A stretch of 64,000 bases of DNA from Epilithonimonas zeae (GCF_023278365.1 NZ_CP075338.1:2542001-2606000); one strand, 5' to 3'. Shown: positions 9,455 to 18,360, numbered from the stretch's first letter. The notes: generated by a model not told the origin, from the sequence alone. Numbers and translations: made by a program.

Positions 9455-9841
9455 ATGGAAATGGCAGACGAAAAATTACGATATAGTGATGCTGAACTTC
9501 AGGAATTTAAAAAACTGATCCAAGATAAAATTTCAAAAGCTGAGAATGACCTTGGCCTTATTAAAGAAAGTTTTATCAATAATCAAAATAACGGTACAGA
9601 TGACACTTCACCAACCTTCAAAGCGTTTGAAGAAGGTGCAGAAACGCTGAGCAAAGAACAAAATGCTATCTTGGCATCCAGACAGGAAAAATTTGTTCGC
9701 GACTTGAAACACGCTTTGATCCGAATAGAGAACAAAACGTATGGTGTTTGCAGAGTAACTGGAAAGCTGATCCCTAAAGAAAGATTAAAAGCAGTCCCTC
9801 ATGCTACTTTGAGTATCGAAGCTAAGAACATGCAAAGATAA
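9455..9841 (+). CDS. TraR/DksA-family protein with reduced zinc finger
   Basis: 128-residue DksA-like regulator expected to bind in the RNA polymerase secondary channel. The N-terminal half is a helical hairpin (SDAELQEFKKLIQDKI through SRQEKFVRDLKHALIRI). The C-terminal part YGVCRVTGKLIPKERL lines up with the DksA zinc finger but keeps only one of four cysteines, as I recall for other Bacteroidota members. Two ATGs two codons apart (9455, 9461) could start it. It lies between ileS and lspA, and the order ileS, dksA-like, lspA is widespread. A terminator follows at 9863. Confidence 0.85.
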   Translation: MEMADEKLRYSDAELQEFKKLIQDKISKAENDLGLIKESFINNQNNGTDDTSPTFKAFEEGAETLSKEQNAILASRQEKFVRDLKHALIRIENKTYGVCRVTGKLIPKERLKAVPHATLSIEAKNMQR

Positions 9842-9862
9842 ATAGCTAATTATCAAAATATT

Positions 9863-9907
9863 AAGTCCGAATTTCTAATTCTAAAGATTGGAAATTGGGA
9901 CTTTTTT
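9863..9907 (+). terminator. Terminator after the DksA-like gene
   Basis: AAGTCC (9863-9868) pairs with GGACTT (9898-9903), and AATTTC (9870-9875) with GAAATT (9891-9896), followed by a T run. It covers the upstream ATG at 9895, so the next gene more likely begins at 9919. Confidence 0.8.
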
Positions 9908-9918
9908 CTTATAACAAA

Positions 9919-10161
9919 ATGACTTATTTAATTATTTTACTTTTGTTTGTGGCGATTGGATTTGTATTGATGAAAAACAAATCCGTCAAAAATATCTTCA
10001 AAGCTGAAGAGAAATATTACACGATTGATGATGAATACAACGCCAAAAGAAAAGATCGGGAAGACAAAATCGATAAACTCCTTGGCAAAATGGGAAAAAA
10101 TGGCTTGGCAGATTTGTCTGAAAAAGAACGCAAAAGGCTGGACGAATTGTCTAAGAAATAA
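9919..10161 (+). CDS. Small membrane protein with DUF6576-like tail
   Basis: 80 residues from ATG 9919. An earlier in-frame ATG at 9895 falls inside the terminator and is rejected. One membrane segment (MTYLIILLLFVAIGFVLM) is followed by a charged tail, EEKYYTIDDEYNAKRKDREDKIDKLLGKMGKNGLADLSEKE. That tail resembles the short C-terminal domain (DUF6576) seen on Bacteroidota rhomboid-type proteins. No enzymatic residues; function unknown. Confidence 0.65.
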   Translation: MTYLIILLLFVAIGFVLMKNKSVKNIFKAEEKYYTIDDEYNAKRKDREDKIDKLLGKMGKNGLADLSEKERKRLDELSKK

Positions 10162-10224
10162 GTAATTTGAATTACATTTGCAAAAATTTTTCTTGAAGAA
10201 AAATTAATTTAAAAACATTCAGAA

Positions 10225-10416
10225 ATGGAATCAATCATTGTACATCCAAAAAATTCTATGGAGCTGACAGCACTGAAAAGTGTTTTGAAAGATATGGGAA
10301 TTGAGTTTGAAAAATTTCACACGAAAAATAATTTTCATAATCAGAAAACCATCCAAAAAATCAGCGAAAGAAAAGAAAAAAAAATTACCCGAAACCAAAA
10401 ACCAAAAGGATTGTAA
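10225..10416 (+). CDS. Small conserved protein, DUF2683-like
   Basis: 63 residues beginning MESIIVHPKNSMELTALKSVLKDMGIEFE, the pattern of the DUF2683 group of small Bacteroidota proteins, and ending in a very basic tail. Such proteins are sometimes likened to antitoxins, but no toxin partner lies here. Its TAA overlaps the ATG of lspA by one base, suggesting translational coupling. Confidence 0.65.
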   Translation: MESIIVHPKNSMELTALKSVLKDMGIEFEKFHTKNNFHNQKTIQKISERKEKKITRNQKPKGL

Positions 10417-11060
10417 TGAAGAAGATTGTTGCCATTACTCTATTGATACTTTTCATTGATCAATTTTCTAAAATCTACGTTAAAACTCATTTCTATCTTG
10501 GAGAAAGCGTGAATGTTCTCGGACTCAACTGGTTCAAGATGACTTTTGTGGAGAATCCTGGAATGGCTTACGGACTGCATTTCGGTGGATTGTGGGGAAA
10601 ATATGCTCTGATTCTTTTAAGAATCGTTTTAGCTATTGGAATGGTTGTTCTATTTAAAAAATGGCTGAGAGAAGGCGCTTCCAATTATTTGATTATTCCA
10701 ATGGCAATGATATTTGCCGGTGCAATAGGTAATGTTTTTGATGGCGTTTTCTACGGTGTAATTTTCGACAGCGGAACTTTTTATGATGCAGAATCCGGAA
10801 GATGGATTGATTATGGCGGAATTTCTAAACTGACACAATTCGGTCACGGTTATTCGGATTTGATGAAAGGTTGTGTTGTAGATATGCTGCATTTCCCTTT
10901 GGTTGATACAACTTGGCCAGAATGGGTTCCTGTTTTTGGAGGCAACAGAATTGAATTCTTCAAATATATTTTCAACGTTGCGGATAGTTCTATTACGCTT
11001 GGTGCATTATTTCTTTATATCTTTAGAAAAAAAGCATTCCCGAACGGATTGGATTTTTAA
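10416..11060 (+). CDS. lspA: Lipoprotein signal peptidase
   Basis: Inner-membrane aspartyl peptidase that cleaves prolipoproteins after diacylglyceryl modification. Its 214 residues have four hydrophobic segments. VENPGMAYGL corresponds to the conserved VxNxGxAFG. The two catalytic aspartates are expected in GAIGNVFDG and VVDMLHFPL. It is longer than the roughly 165 residues of E. coli LspA because of a loop between these two aspartates, typical of Bacteroidota. Starts on the last base of the previous gene's stop codon. Confidence 0.95.
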   Translation: MKKIVAITLLILFIDQFSKIYVKTHFYLGESVNVLGLNWFKMTFVENPGMAYGLHFGGLWGKYALILLRIVLAIGMVVLFKKWLREGASNYLIIPMAMIFAGAIGNVFDGVFYGVIFDSGTFYDAESGRWIDYGGISKLTQFGHGYSDLMKGCVVDMLHFPLVDTTWPEWVPVFGGNRIEFFKYIFNVADSSITLGALFLYIFRKKAFPNGLDF

Positions 11061-11083
11061 AGAATTCTAAAATTAAAACACAA

Positions 11084-11725
11084 ATGAAAATACTTAAAAA
11101 CTTAATCAAAATATTCCTGTTATTTATTGTAGCAGGATTTCTTTTTATCTTTTTTGCCAATTATTCCATCAAAAAAGATAGTGATTCTTTTATTTCGTAT
11201 TCGGTTTCTGACCTTCCGAAGGTGAAAACCGCAATAGTTTTAGGCACCAACAAAAGCCTGAGCAACGGAAATCCCAATCTTTATTTCAAATACCGAATCG
11301 ATGCTGCCACAGAATTATACAAATCAGGAAAAATAGAATCGATTATCGTAAGCGGAGACAATTCTGTAAAAGGTTATAACGAGCCTGAGCAGATGAAGCT
11401 TGACCTTATTGCCAACGGAATTCCGGCTGACAAAATCTATGAGGATTTCGCCGGTTTCAGAACCTTAGATTCTGTTGTGAGAGCCAAAGAGATTTTTGGA
11501 CAAAGCAAAATTATTTTCATTTCACAAAAATTTCATAATGAACGGGCAGTTTTTTTAGCTCAAAAATTTGGGATAGAAGCTTTCGGATACAATGCAAAAG
11601 ATGTCAACAAATATGCTGGACTGAAAACCAATCTTCGCGAATATCTTGCAAAGGCAAAGGCTTATTTGGATATTTGGTTTAATGTTGAACCCAAGTTTGG
11701 CGGCGAGAAGATTGAAATCAAATAA
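11084..11725 (+). CDS. SanA/YdcF-like DUF218 envelope protein
   Basis: 213 residues: one N-terminal membrane anchor (IKIFLLFIVAGFLFIFFANY), then a DUF218 domain with TAIVLGTN, YKSGKIESIIVSGDN, NEPEQMKLDL, AGFRTLDSVVRAKEIF and SQKFHNERAVFLA. These are the hallmarks of SanA, the E. coli vancomycin high-temperature exclusion protein that affects envelope barrier function. The reaction is not established for the family. 23 nt after lspA, probably the same operon. Confidence 0.85.
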   Translation: MKILKNLIKIFLLFIVAGFLFIFFANYSIKKDSDSFISYSVSDLPKVKTAIVLGTNKSLSNGNPNLYFKYRIDAATELYKSGKIESIIVSGDNSVKGYNEPEQMKLDLIANGIPADKIYEDFAGFRTLDSVVRAKEIFGQSKIIFISQKFHNERAVFLAQKFGIEAFGYNAKDVNKYAGLKTNLREYLAKAKAYLDIWFNVEPKFGGEKIEIK

Positions 11726-11757
11726 TTTTTGTTATTTTTAGAATCAATATTCTACTT

Positions 11758-12930
11758 ATGACAAGATTCTTACTTTTGGTTTTCAGTGGTATGCTTTTTC
11801 TGTTTTCCTGCAAAGGAAATAAGGAGACTGATGACTTTGCCAATTCTGAAGATTATCAAAATCTCCTTTTGGGAATTCCGCAAGCTCAAATAGATTCTAT
11901 TCGAAAGAGTGAGGAGAAAAAACAAGTGCTTCTGAGAAAACACTCATACGAGTTGGACTCTGTCACGACGATTGATCTGATGCTTCCCATTGGAAATTTT
12001 CTGAAAGAATATTCGTTTTCAAGCAACATTAACATCGTGGATCCCAACTCAACTTCGGGAGTAGATGAAGCGGAAAGCCCTATATCAGTTGGTATTCAAA
12101 ATCCTTTTTCTGACGGTGATTCAGGAGAAGTTTTGTTGATAGGAAAATCTTCTAACCCTAATATTTTTCCAGTTTCCGACATCAAAAAATTCAATGAAAC
12201 AGAGAAAATTCTGTTTGAAGGTAAAGATGCTTTGATGTTTATTGATGGATTTGGGAGAAAAAAATTGTATTACAGACAATACAATCCTGCGAATTCCATT
12301 TACTATCTTTATACAGCAGAAGTTCCGAAATACGATGATCAGAAGTTGCAATACGCTTCATTATTTTCTATTTACAAAAAAGCTCAAAACCTACTGGCTT
12401 TCAACAAAGAAACAACGGCAGAAAATCTAACTTGGGAGAAAGCAAAACCAAGTCTTTCTGAACCTGAATTGAAAAACTACGGCATTTACTACAAATCTTT
12501 GGAAAAAGAACTGAAATATTTCTTGAAAAATAATGACAGTGTTAACATCGAAAAGGGGAAAATGCAACTCTATCTTTATCGTGATGAGGATCATACGAAA
12601 AACACTTTTGATCAAGTTACGATTTTAGGAAATTCTGAGTTCAATGGAACATTCGACAATTTAGATTTTCAAAATCGATTATATCGTGGTTATTTTCACA
12701 GAATTTATGATCGTGAAGACGAGTTCAAAGTCATTAGAAAAATCAGCGACAACAGCATTTTGGTCAAGACAACCCATATTGGTTATAGTTCTGACACGAT
12801 TAATTATTACATCATCAGTTCCATCAAAACAGAAAAAGGTCAGTTCTATCTCATCAGTCCGACTAATGAAAATGGGAATGATTTAAGCTCTTTGATGAAT
12901 GATTATTTTAGTAAACATTTAAAAATCTAA
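11758..12930 (+). CDS. Predicted lipoprotein, function unknown
   Basis: 390 residues starting MTRFLLLVFSGMLFLFSCKG, with a lipobox ending in Cys18, so probably a lipid-anchored envelope protein. The rest is acidic and soluble, with no motif I recognise. Near 120-330 it alternates strands and aromatic residues (RKKLYYRQYNPANSIYYLYTAEV). It overlaps the next lipoprotein gene by one base, so the two are likely made together and may act together. Confidence 0.75.
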   Translation: MTRFLLLVFSGMLFLFSCKGNKETDDFANSEDYQNLLLGIPQAQIDSIRKSEEKKQVLLRKHSYELDSVTTIDLMLPIGNFLKEYSFSSNINIVDPNSTSGVDEAESPISVGIQNPFSDGDSGEVLLIGKSSNPNIFPVSDIKKFNETEKILFEGKDALMFIDGFGRKKLYYRQYNPANSIYYLYTAEVPKYDDQKLQYASLFSIYKKAQNLLAFNKETTAENLTWEKAKPSLSEPELKNYGIYYKSLEKELKYFLKNNDSVNIEKGKMQLYLYRDEDHTKNTFDQVTILGNSEFNGTFDNLDFQNRLYRGYFHRIYDREDEFKVIRKISDNSILVKTTHIGYSSDTINYYIISSIKTEKGQFYLISPTNENGNDLSSLMNDYFSKHLKI

Positions 12931-13478
12931 TGATGAAAGCAATTTTTTCACTTCTGATATTGTCCCTTGTCACAATCTCCTGTAATCCTGTTGGCGAAAT
13001 CGTAACTGAAGAGACACCACTCGATCCTCAATTGGTCAACACTGTAGAAAATCTTGACCTCAAAAAAGGCGATGTCCTTGTAATCTGGGGAAAAATGGAT
13101 GCTTCTTTTCTGAAGAATGACAATGTTCCTATTTTTCATCTAAGTTATAACCTTAGCCTCGATGATAAAACGATTGAGAATAAAACCGTAGGAATGTTTG
13201 CGGACAACAGCCGAATTATTAACTCTACCCACGAAATCCGAAAAGAAGAAAAGGAAGAAAATAATGCAGATGTTTTCGAAGACACTTCCAGCACAGAAGA
13301 ATCCTCAACGGAAAAACCAGAAAAGATTGCAAAATCAGATTGGACTTTTGAACAGGAAGTTATTCAAATCCCAATCGAAAAAGACGGCAAATACACCTTA
13401 GATTATAAAGCCAACAGCTCCGATCAAGCTGCTGACAGTATGTTTACAAAAGTTTCTGTGATTATTCGGAAGAAATAA
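12930..13478 (+). CDS. Predicted lipoprotein, function unknown
   Basis: 182 residues starting MMKAIFSLLILSLVTISCNP, a lipoprotein signal with Cys18. The ATG at 12930 overlaps the preceding TAA, and a second ATG follows directly at 12933. A low-complexity acidic stretch (KEEKEENNADVFEDTSSTEESSTEKPEK) separates two strand-rich parts, suggesting a flexible linker. Ends 2 bp from the converging gene at 13481, with no clear hairpin between them. Confidence 0.7.
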   Translation: MMKAIFSLLILSLVTISCNPVGEIVTEETPLDPQLVNTVENLDLKKGDVLVIWGKMDASFLKNDNVPIFHLSYNLSLDDKTIENKTVGMFADNSRIINSTHEIRKEEKEENNADVFEDTSSTEESSTEKPEKIAKSDWTFEQEVIQIPIEKDGKYTLDYKANSSDQAADSMFTKVSVIIRKK

Positions 13479-13480
13479 AT

Positions 13481-14839
13481 TTACTTCTTATTCAATGTTT
13501 GATAGGCGATATAATAAATCCCATAGAAAACGATCGTCAACATAATCATCGCTATGGAAAATGTATGCTTTACAAAATCTAAAACGTAGTCTTTAAAAAT
13601 AAATTCGGTTGCGTAAAGTCCTCCATAAAAAGGGAAAACCTTAATCATTGTAACAATTGCCGCCAGAATCACTGCGAAAATCCAATTGTATTTTTTGATG
13701 TAAGCTACAATCCATACACTTGCTATATAAATAAAACTCAGCAAGAGTCCTTCCACCCTTTTATCATTATCAAGAATGTCATTTTTGTAGTAAAACAAAA
13801 TCAGCATTGATGCAATAATCAAATGGATTTTCTTGAGTTTATTGATGTTGCCGGCAGATAAAAATTTGATTTTATCATCAAATTTTATCATTAACAAAGA
13901 CACAATATTGACAACAGGCATCCAGACCGTACTTCCCACAATCCCGTAATATTTCTGTTTCAAAACACTTCTTTCTTTTAAAAGCTGACCAGCAAATCTT
14001 GTAGAAATAATGAAGATTGCTATGACAGAAATACTATTCAGCCAGCCAAAAACCGTCAGTTTCTTACCAAAAAAATCGAGCTCCAGCGATACCGCACTTT
14101 CGATCAGATAGCCCAAAGAAAAAATAATACAGCTGACAGCAATCAAAACCGTAACACCAAAATAACGATTGGCAAATTGAAGTATTTTATTGGAGAATGT
14201 GTATATATTTTCTCTGTTCGAAAGGCAGCTCATTAAAAATAGAAATGCGCCTAAAAATGCTATGCTTCTCACAGACGTAAGAATGTAAAACAATAATGTA
14301 ATAAAAAATTCTGTAGTTTTTGAGTTGAAGGTAGCCGAGGAAACAATCTGTTCTATAAAATCCAAATCAGAATTATAAAGCGAAAACAAGCCTAAAACAA
14401 GCAGAAAGACTTTGACAAAAGACCATTTCCCTGTTATATTTTCTTCACGCAAATAATTTTTGGAGAGAACAAAAACCGTTGCTAATGTTAAAAGAAGTGA
14501 TGTGTAATTTTTGAGCGTTTTAGAATCGATAATTGTTTCAAAAGGAATGTAATAATCCAAAGTTTGTTTGATATCTTTCAGAAAAAAGAAAGAAAGTATC
14601 AACAGTGGTAAAACAATTAGAAGTAGCTTCCAACGCTTGTTAACAACAAAATACCAAGAAAAAAACAAGCAAGCTAATGCCGAAGACAAAAAGTCTAAGA
14701 ATTTTGCAAGAAATGATGTTTTCACTTCCGGATAAAAATAATTGCTTACAAAATCTATCCCGATATAAATGATCAGAAAAATCCAAAGTTTTTGAATTGA
14801 TTTGAATATTCTAGGTGATAAAATATCGTTATTCTCCAT
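13481..14839 (-). CDS. Polytopic membrane protein, function unknown
   Basis: 452 residues with about 13 hydrophobic segments across the whole length, for example LWIFLIIYIGIDF near the N-terminus and FSIAMIMLTIVFYGIYYIAY at the C-terminus. There is no ATPase, transporter signature or conserved charged motif I can name. It faces away from trpS and converges on the lipoprotein pair. Codon use looks like its neighbours. Confidence 0.65.
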   Translation of the reverse strand: MENNDILSPRIFKSIQKLWIFLIIYIGIDFVSNYFYPEVKTSFLAKFLDFLSSALACLFFSWYFVVNKRWKLLLIVLPLLILSFFFLKDIKQTLDYYIPFETIIDSKTLKNYTSLLLTLATVFVLSKNYLREENITGKWSFVKVFLLVLGLFSLYNSDLDFIEQIVSSATFNSKTTEFFITLLFYILTSVRSIAFLGAFLFLMSCLSNRENIYTFSNKILQFANRYFGVTVLIAVSCIIFSLGYLIESAVSLELDFFGKKLTVFGWLNSISVIAIFIISTRFAGQLLKERSVLKQKYYGIVGSTVWMPVVNIVSLLMIKFDDKIKFLSAGNINKLKKIHLIIASMLILFYYKNDILDNDKRVEGLLLSFIYIASVWIVAYIKKYNWIFAVILAAIVTMIKVFPFYGGLYATEFIFKDYVLDFVKHTFSIAMIMLTIVFYGIYYIAYQTLNKK

Positions 14840-14910
14840 TTCTCAAATTGTTTTTACTAATATAATCAAAAACCATAAAGGATGTGTTAAAAATACTTAT
14901 TCAAAAAGAA

Positions 14911-14942
14911 TTTGTTTCCGCACTTCAACTTTCATACTTTTG
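14911..14942 (+). promoter_or_regulatory. Promoter of trpS
   Basis: TTTG at 14911-14914 and TACTTTTG at 14935-14942, with 20 nt between the TTG and the -7 box: a textbook Bacteroidota promoter. The start codon at 14973 leaves a leader of about 25 nt. Confidence 0.75.
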
Positions 14943-14972
14943 TCTAAGTCAAAATAACATTAATTTTTAACA

Positions 14973-15941
14973 ATGTCTAGAATCCTAACCGGAATACAAG
15001 CCACCGGAACCCCACATTTGGGAAATCTTTTGGGAGCCATCATCCCCGCAATCGAATTATCAAAACAAGCAGGAAATGAATCTTTTCTTTTCATCGCCAA
15101 TCTGCACTCTTTAACCCAAATCAAAGATGCAAAAGAGCTTAAACAAAACACCTACGAGATTGCTGCGGCTTGGCTTGCCTGCGGACTAGACACAGAAAAA
15201 ACTTTTTTTTACAGACAAAGCGACATCCCGGAAACTTGCGAGTTATCTTGGCATTTGTCGTGCTTTTTCCCTTACCAAAGATTGACTTTGGCGCATTCTT
15301 TCAAAGATAAAGCGGACAGATTACAAGATGTTAATGCAGGGCTTTTCACTTATCCAATTTTGATGGCAGCTGACATTTTGTTGTACGATGCAGAAGTTGT
15401 GCCTGTTGGGAAAGATCAATTGCAGCATTTGGAAATTGCCCGTGATGTTGCTTCAAGATTCAACAATCAAATGGGTGAAGTTTTGGTTTTGCCTCAGGCA
15501 GAATTGCAGGAAAACACCAAATATGTTCCCGGGACAGACGGACATAAAATGTCTAAATCGAGAGGAAATATCATCAATATCTTCTTGCCGGAAAAAGAAT
15601 TGAAGAAGCAGGTGATGTCTATCGAAAGTGATTCTAAAACTTTGGAAGAACCAAAAGATCCATCTACGGATAAAATTTTTGCGATCTACGAATTAATTGC
15701 TACACCAGAACAAACCGAGGAATTGAGGACAAAATATCTTGCTGGAAATTATGGCTATGGACACGCGAAAAAGGAACTTTTGGATCTAATTCTAGTGAAA
15801 TTCGCAAAAGAAAGAGAAACGTTCACTTATTATATGAATAACTTAGACGAGTTGGAAGCAAAATTGCAGGAAGGCGCTGGGAAAACCAGAGTTATTGCCA
15901 CTGAAACAATCAAAAGAGTGAGAGAAAGTTTGGGAATTTAA
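14973..15941 (+). CDS. trpS: Tryptophanyl-tRNA synthetase
   Basis: Class I synthetase that charges tRNA-Trp; 322 residues is the usual bacterial length. The first ATP motif is GTPHLGN (12-18), the second GHKMSKSRGN (KMSKS at 192-196), with FLFIANLHSLTQ, MAADILLYDAEVVPVGKDQ and the expected C-terminal helical part. ATG at 14973 follows a good promoter. A hairpin terminator shared with the converging HAD gene follows. Confidence 0.97.
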   Translation: MSRILTGIQATGTPHLGNLLGAIIPAIELSKQAGNESFLFIANLHSLTQIKDAKELKQNTYEIAAAWLACGLDTEKTFFYRQSDIPETCELSWHLSCFFPYQRLTLAHSFKDKADRLQDVNAGLFTYPILMAADILLYDAEVVPVGKDQLQHLEIARDVASRFNNQMGEVLVLPQAELQENTKYVPGTDGHKMSKSRGNIINIFLPEKELKKQVMSIESDSKTLEEPKDPSTDKIFAIYELIATPEQTEELRTKYLAGNYGYGHAKKELLDLILVKFAKERETFTYYMNNLDELEAKLQEGAGKTRVIATETIKRVRESLGI

Positions 15942-15965
15942 TTCTTCTGAACTTTAAAATATAAC

Positions 15966-15994
15966 AAAGCCTTTCGAATTGAAAGGCTTTTATT
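15966..15994. terminator. Bidirectional terminator, trpS / HAD gene
   Basis: AAAGCCTTTC, loop GAATT, GAAAGGCTTTT between the converging trpS and HAD genes. A-rich on the left and T-rich on the right, so usable from both sides. Confidence 0.85.
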
Positions 15995-16693
15995 TTATAA
16001 ATATTGTTTGATTTCTGATAAATGCTTCACGAACTTCAAACCTTCTTCCAAAGGATTTTCATCCAAAACATCAAAGAAAATGATATCGATTCCGAAGTTT
16101 TGTGCTCCTTTCACATCAGCAACCCAATCGTCACCAATTAGAATACTTTCGTCTTTTTCAGCTTTTGCAAGATTAAGAGAATATTCAAAAATTTCTGGTC
16201 TTGGTTTTCTGATGTTGACAGAGTCTGCACTTGTAATCGTATCAAAAAAATCAGCAATTCCGGATAAAATACATTTCCTTTCGGTCACTTCTTGGAAACC
16301 GTTGGAAATAATGTGCATTTTGTAATTTTTGTCTTTCAGATAATTAAGTAAATCTAACGCGCCATCAACCAACTCATTATATTTCAGAATTTCGTCTAAG
16401 AAATGATGTTCAAAATAACCTGCAAGATTGGCATCATCCACACCGAAATTCAGGAATGTATCATAAAAACGATGTTTTCTCAGATATTCTTTATCAATTT
16501 CACCATCTCGGATTTGCTCCCAAAGTTTTTCATTGATGATATGATAAGTGCTGTGAAATTCCTCAAAATCTATCTTATATTTCTCAGAAATCCCTTGATT
16601 TTTAAACAGTTCTTGTATTGTCAAATATGCATTCTTGCGGTGATCCCAAAGCGTATTGTCGAGATCAAAAAAAATGTGCCTTATATTTTTCAT
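15995..16693 (-). CDS. HAD-family hydrolase, YjjG-like nucleotidase
   Basis: 232-residue haloacid-dehalogenase-type phosphatase. Motif I is FFDLDNTLWD, motif II ISNGFQ, the motif III Lys lies in IRKPRPEIF, and motif IV is GDDWVADVKGA. A large helical cap follows motif I. The pattern matches YjjG/HAD-IA noncanonical pyrimidine nucleotidases, which clean up modified nucleotides. ATG at 16693 is chosen; the frame extends to a TTG at 16702, but the ATG gives the normal N-terminus MKNIRHIFFDLDNT. Confidence 0.85.
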   Translation of the reverse strand: MKNIRHIFFDLDNTLWDHRKNAYLTIQELFKNQGISEKYKIDFEEFHSTYHIINEKLWEQIRDGEIDKEYLRKHRFYDTFLNFGVDDANLAGYFEHHFLDEILKYNELVDGALDLLNYLKDKNYKMHIISNGFQEVTERKCILSGIADFFDTITSADSVNIRKPRPEIFEYSLNLAKAEKDESILIGDDWVADVKGAQNFGIDIIFFDVLDENPLEEGLKFVKHLSEIKQYL

Positions 16694-16770
16694 AAGGCAC
16701 AAATCTAATCATTTTTGATCCACGTAGGAAAGCTCAGTCATAAAAATCAATTATTAAAATCGAAAAAATT

Positions 16771-16908
16771 CTAGTTTTTAGAAACCAAAATTGTTTTTCT
16801 GTTTTTAGTTTTAAGCGTGTCGATATTCTTAGAATAACTCAGTAAAAAATCGATTATTTTTTTTTTAGGCATCAAAGCTTTTGTTGTTAAAGTGTCGTTT
16901 TTTTTCAT
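16771..16908 (-). CDS. Small ORF of 45 residues after the sigma factor gene
   Basis: ATG at 16908, TAG at 16773-16771. It encodes a short basic protein beginning MKKNDTLTTKALMPKKKII and ending in SKN, with a plausible amphipathic helix in the middle (IDFLLSYSKNIDTLK). It starts 55 nt after the stop of the ECF sigma factor gene on the same strand. Coding status rests on codon pattern and position only. It may be a real small protein; I do not recognise a family. The rest of the 270-base gap shows nothing. Confidence 0.5.
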   Translation of the reverse strand: MKKNDTLTTKALMPKKKIIDFLLSYSKNIDTLKTKNRKTILVSKN

Positions 16909-16963
16909 AGGCTGACTTTTACAACAATAACGCCAAAAAAAAATCTTTATTATTAACTAATTA

Positions 16964-17560
16964 TTATTTTGTTAAAATAATTTTATGTTCATCCATTATT
17001 TTTCTCAAATTAATGAGTGCATATCTCACTCTTCCAAGCGTTGTATTGATGCTCGTATCTGTATGATCTGCAATCTCTTTGAAGCTCAAACCATCAAAAA
17101 ACCTAAGCTTAATCACCTCTTGCTGGTTGTCTGGCAACATCACAAGCATTTTTAGCAAATCTTCATTTATTTGATTAGCTATTAATTTATCCTCAATATT
17201 ATTTTCCGGTTCTTTGATGATATCAAAGATGGAGAACTCTTCATTCTCGTAAGAAGTTTCAGAAATTTTAATATTTTTAGATTGTAATCTATAATGATCT
17301 ATGATCAGATTATGAGCAATTCTTTTGGCCCAAAGAATGAATTTGTTTTCTTCTTTGTAGCGCCCTTCTTTCAGCGTAATAATAATTTTGATAAAAGTAT
17401 CCTGGAAGATATCATTGGCCAAATCTTCATCCATCAACTTGTAAAAGATAAAGGAAAAAAGATCTTTCTTGTGCCTATTAATTAGTGCTGAGAGGGCTTT
17501 TTCCTCTCCGCTCTGATAAAGAAGAATCAGTTGGCTATCGGTTTGCGTTTTCATATTCAC
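16964..17560 (-). CDS. ECF-type RNA polymerase sigma factor
   Basis: 198 residues. Region 2 is visible in LFSFIFYKLMDEDLANDIFQDTFIKI and WAKRIAHNLIIDHYR. Region 4 is visible in MLPDNQQEVIKLRFFDGLSFKEIADHTDTSINTTLGRVRYAL, a helix-turn-helix for the -35 element. No anti-sigma factor with a membrane segment lies next to it, which is unlike FecI-type or RpoE-type pairs. The only downstream candidate partner is the 45-residue ORF. An ATTAC-AAT-GTAAT palindrome sits at 17591-17603, just upstream of the start. Confidence 0.92.
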   Translation of the reverse strand: MNMKTQTDSQLILLYQSGEEKALSALINRHKKDLFSFIFYKLMDEDLANDIFQDTFIKIIITLKEGRYKEENKFILWAKRIAHNLIIDHYRLQSKNIKISETSYENEEFSIFDIIKEPENNIEDKLIANQINEDLLKMLVMLPDNQQEVIKLRFFDGLSFKEIADHTDTSINTTLGRVRYALINLRKIMDEHKIILTK

Positions 17561-17771
17561 TCCTAAATATTTGAACCTATGCAGCCATCAATTACAATGT
17601 AATCAATCTGACAGTTTCGGTTCTGTTATTATTTTTTTAAGAGTAAATTTTTTCTATACGCAATTATTTTTTAGGTCTGTAAAAGTAATAAAAAAGATTA
17701 AACAAAATGTTAAAGGATTGTTAAACTTTCAATTTCTTTTCATTTGATGCAAATAAATCAAAAAAGTTAAA

Positions 17772-18245
17772 TCATTTTATAACCACTAAAGGGATATTTA
17801 TTGTGAAATTAACATTAAGCCCTTTGAGCTCTTTTCCATTAATTCCATCTTTATTTAGAGAAAATGCATAGCCTCCCATCAAATCAACAATCCCAAAAAG
17901 ACTGAAACCAACTTTTGGGGCAATATATTTATTAGTAGCTTCTGCTCCGGCAACAAAATAATAAGAATGATAGAAGTCTACGTTTTTTTCAAAATTTAAA
18001 AGAAAATCAGCCTGGACTTTTGGCATTATAGCAAATTTTTGGTTTGCTGAACCCATCAAAGCAGAAACTCCAGTTCTGAAAATCACATCATCATTACTCA
18101 GAAAAAGTAACTTTCCGCCAACTTCACCAAAACTTTGGTTTTGATAAGTATAGCCAACATTCAACATTTTATGAACGGTTAGTTGCGCTTTTGCCAATCC
18201 ACAAAAAACAATTAATAATATAATAGTGTAAAGTCTAGATTTCAT
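17772..18245 (-). CDS. Small secreted beta-rich envelope protein
   Basis: 157 residues from ATG 18245. The frame reaches 18281, but the signal peptide MKSRLYTIILLIVFCGLAKA begins at this Met. The mature protein alternates strands with aromatic ends (MLNVGYTYQNQSF, FYHSYYFVAGAEA, VGFSLFGIVDLMGGYAF) and ends in a hydrophobic residue region, like a small outer-membrane beta-barrel. No family name can be given. The 211 bases upstream of the sigma gene (17561-17771) hold no gene. Confidence 0.6.
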   Translation of the reverse strand: MKSRLYTIILLIVFCGLAKAQLTVHKMLNVGYTYQNQSFGEVGGKLLFLSNDDVIFRTGVSALMGSANQKFAIMPKVQADFLLNFEKNVDFYHSYYFVAGAEATNKYIAPKVGFSLFGIVDLMGGYAFSLNKDGINGKELKGLNVNFTINIPLVVIK

Positions 18246-18360
18246 TTTTTTATCTGATATTATATACGACAAAATTAACAAAAGGGATTTTGAAAATTTT
18301 ATCTGAGCAAAGGAACATAAAATTTTAGAGAGTTTTTATGTTCCAGATAGAAGTTTAAAA

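Noticed and set aside
9895-9918. Upstream start codon for the small membrane protein
   Set aside because: It lies inside the terminator hairpin of the preceding gene; the ATG at 9919 begins with the membrane segment.
10225-10416. Toxin-antitoxin module
   Set aside because: No toxin-like gene is adjacent; the neighbour is lspA.
17591-17603. ATTAC-AAT-GTAAT palindrome as a sigma factor operator
   Set aside because: Short and AT-rich; such sequences are expected by chance in this DNA and no second copy was found nearby.
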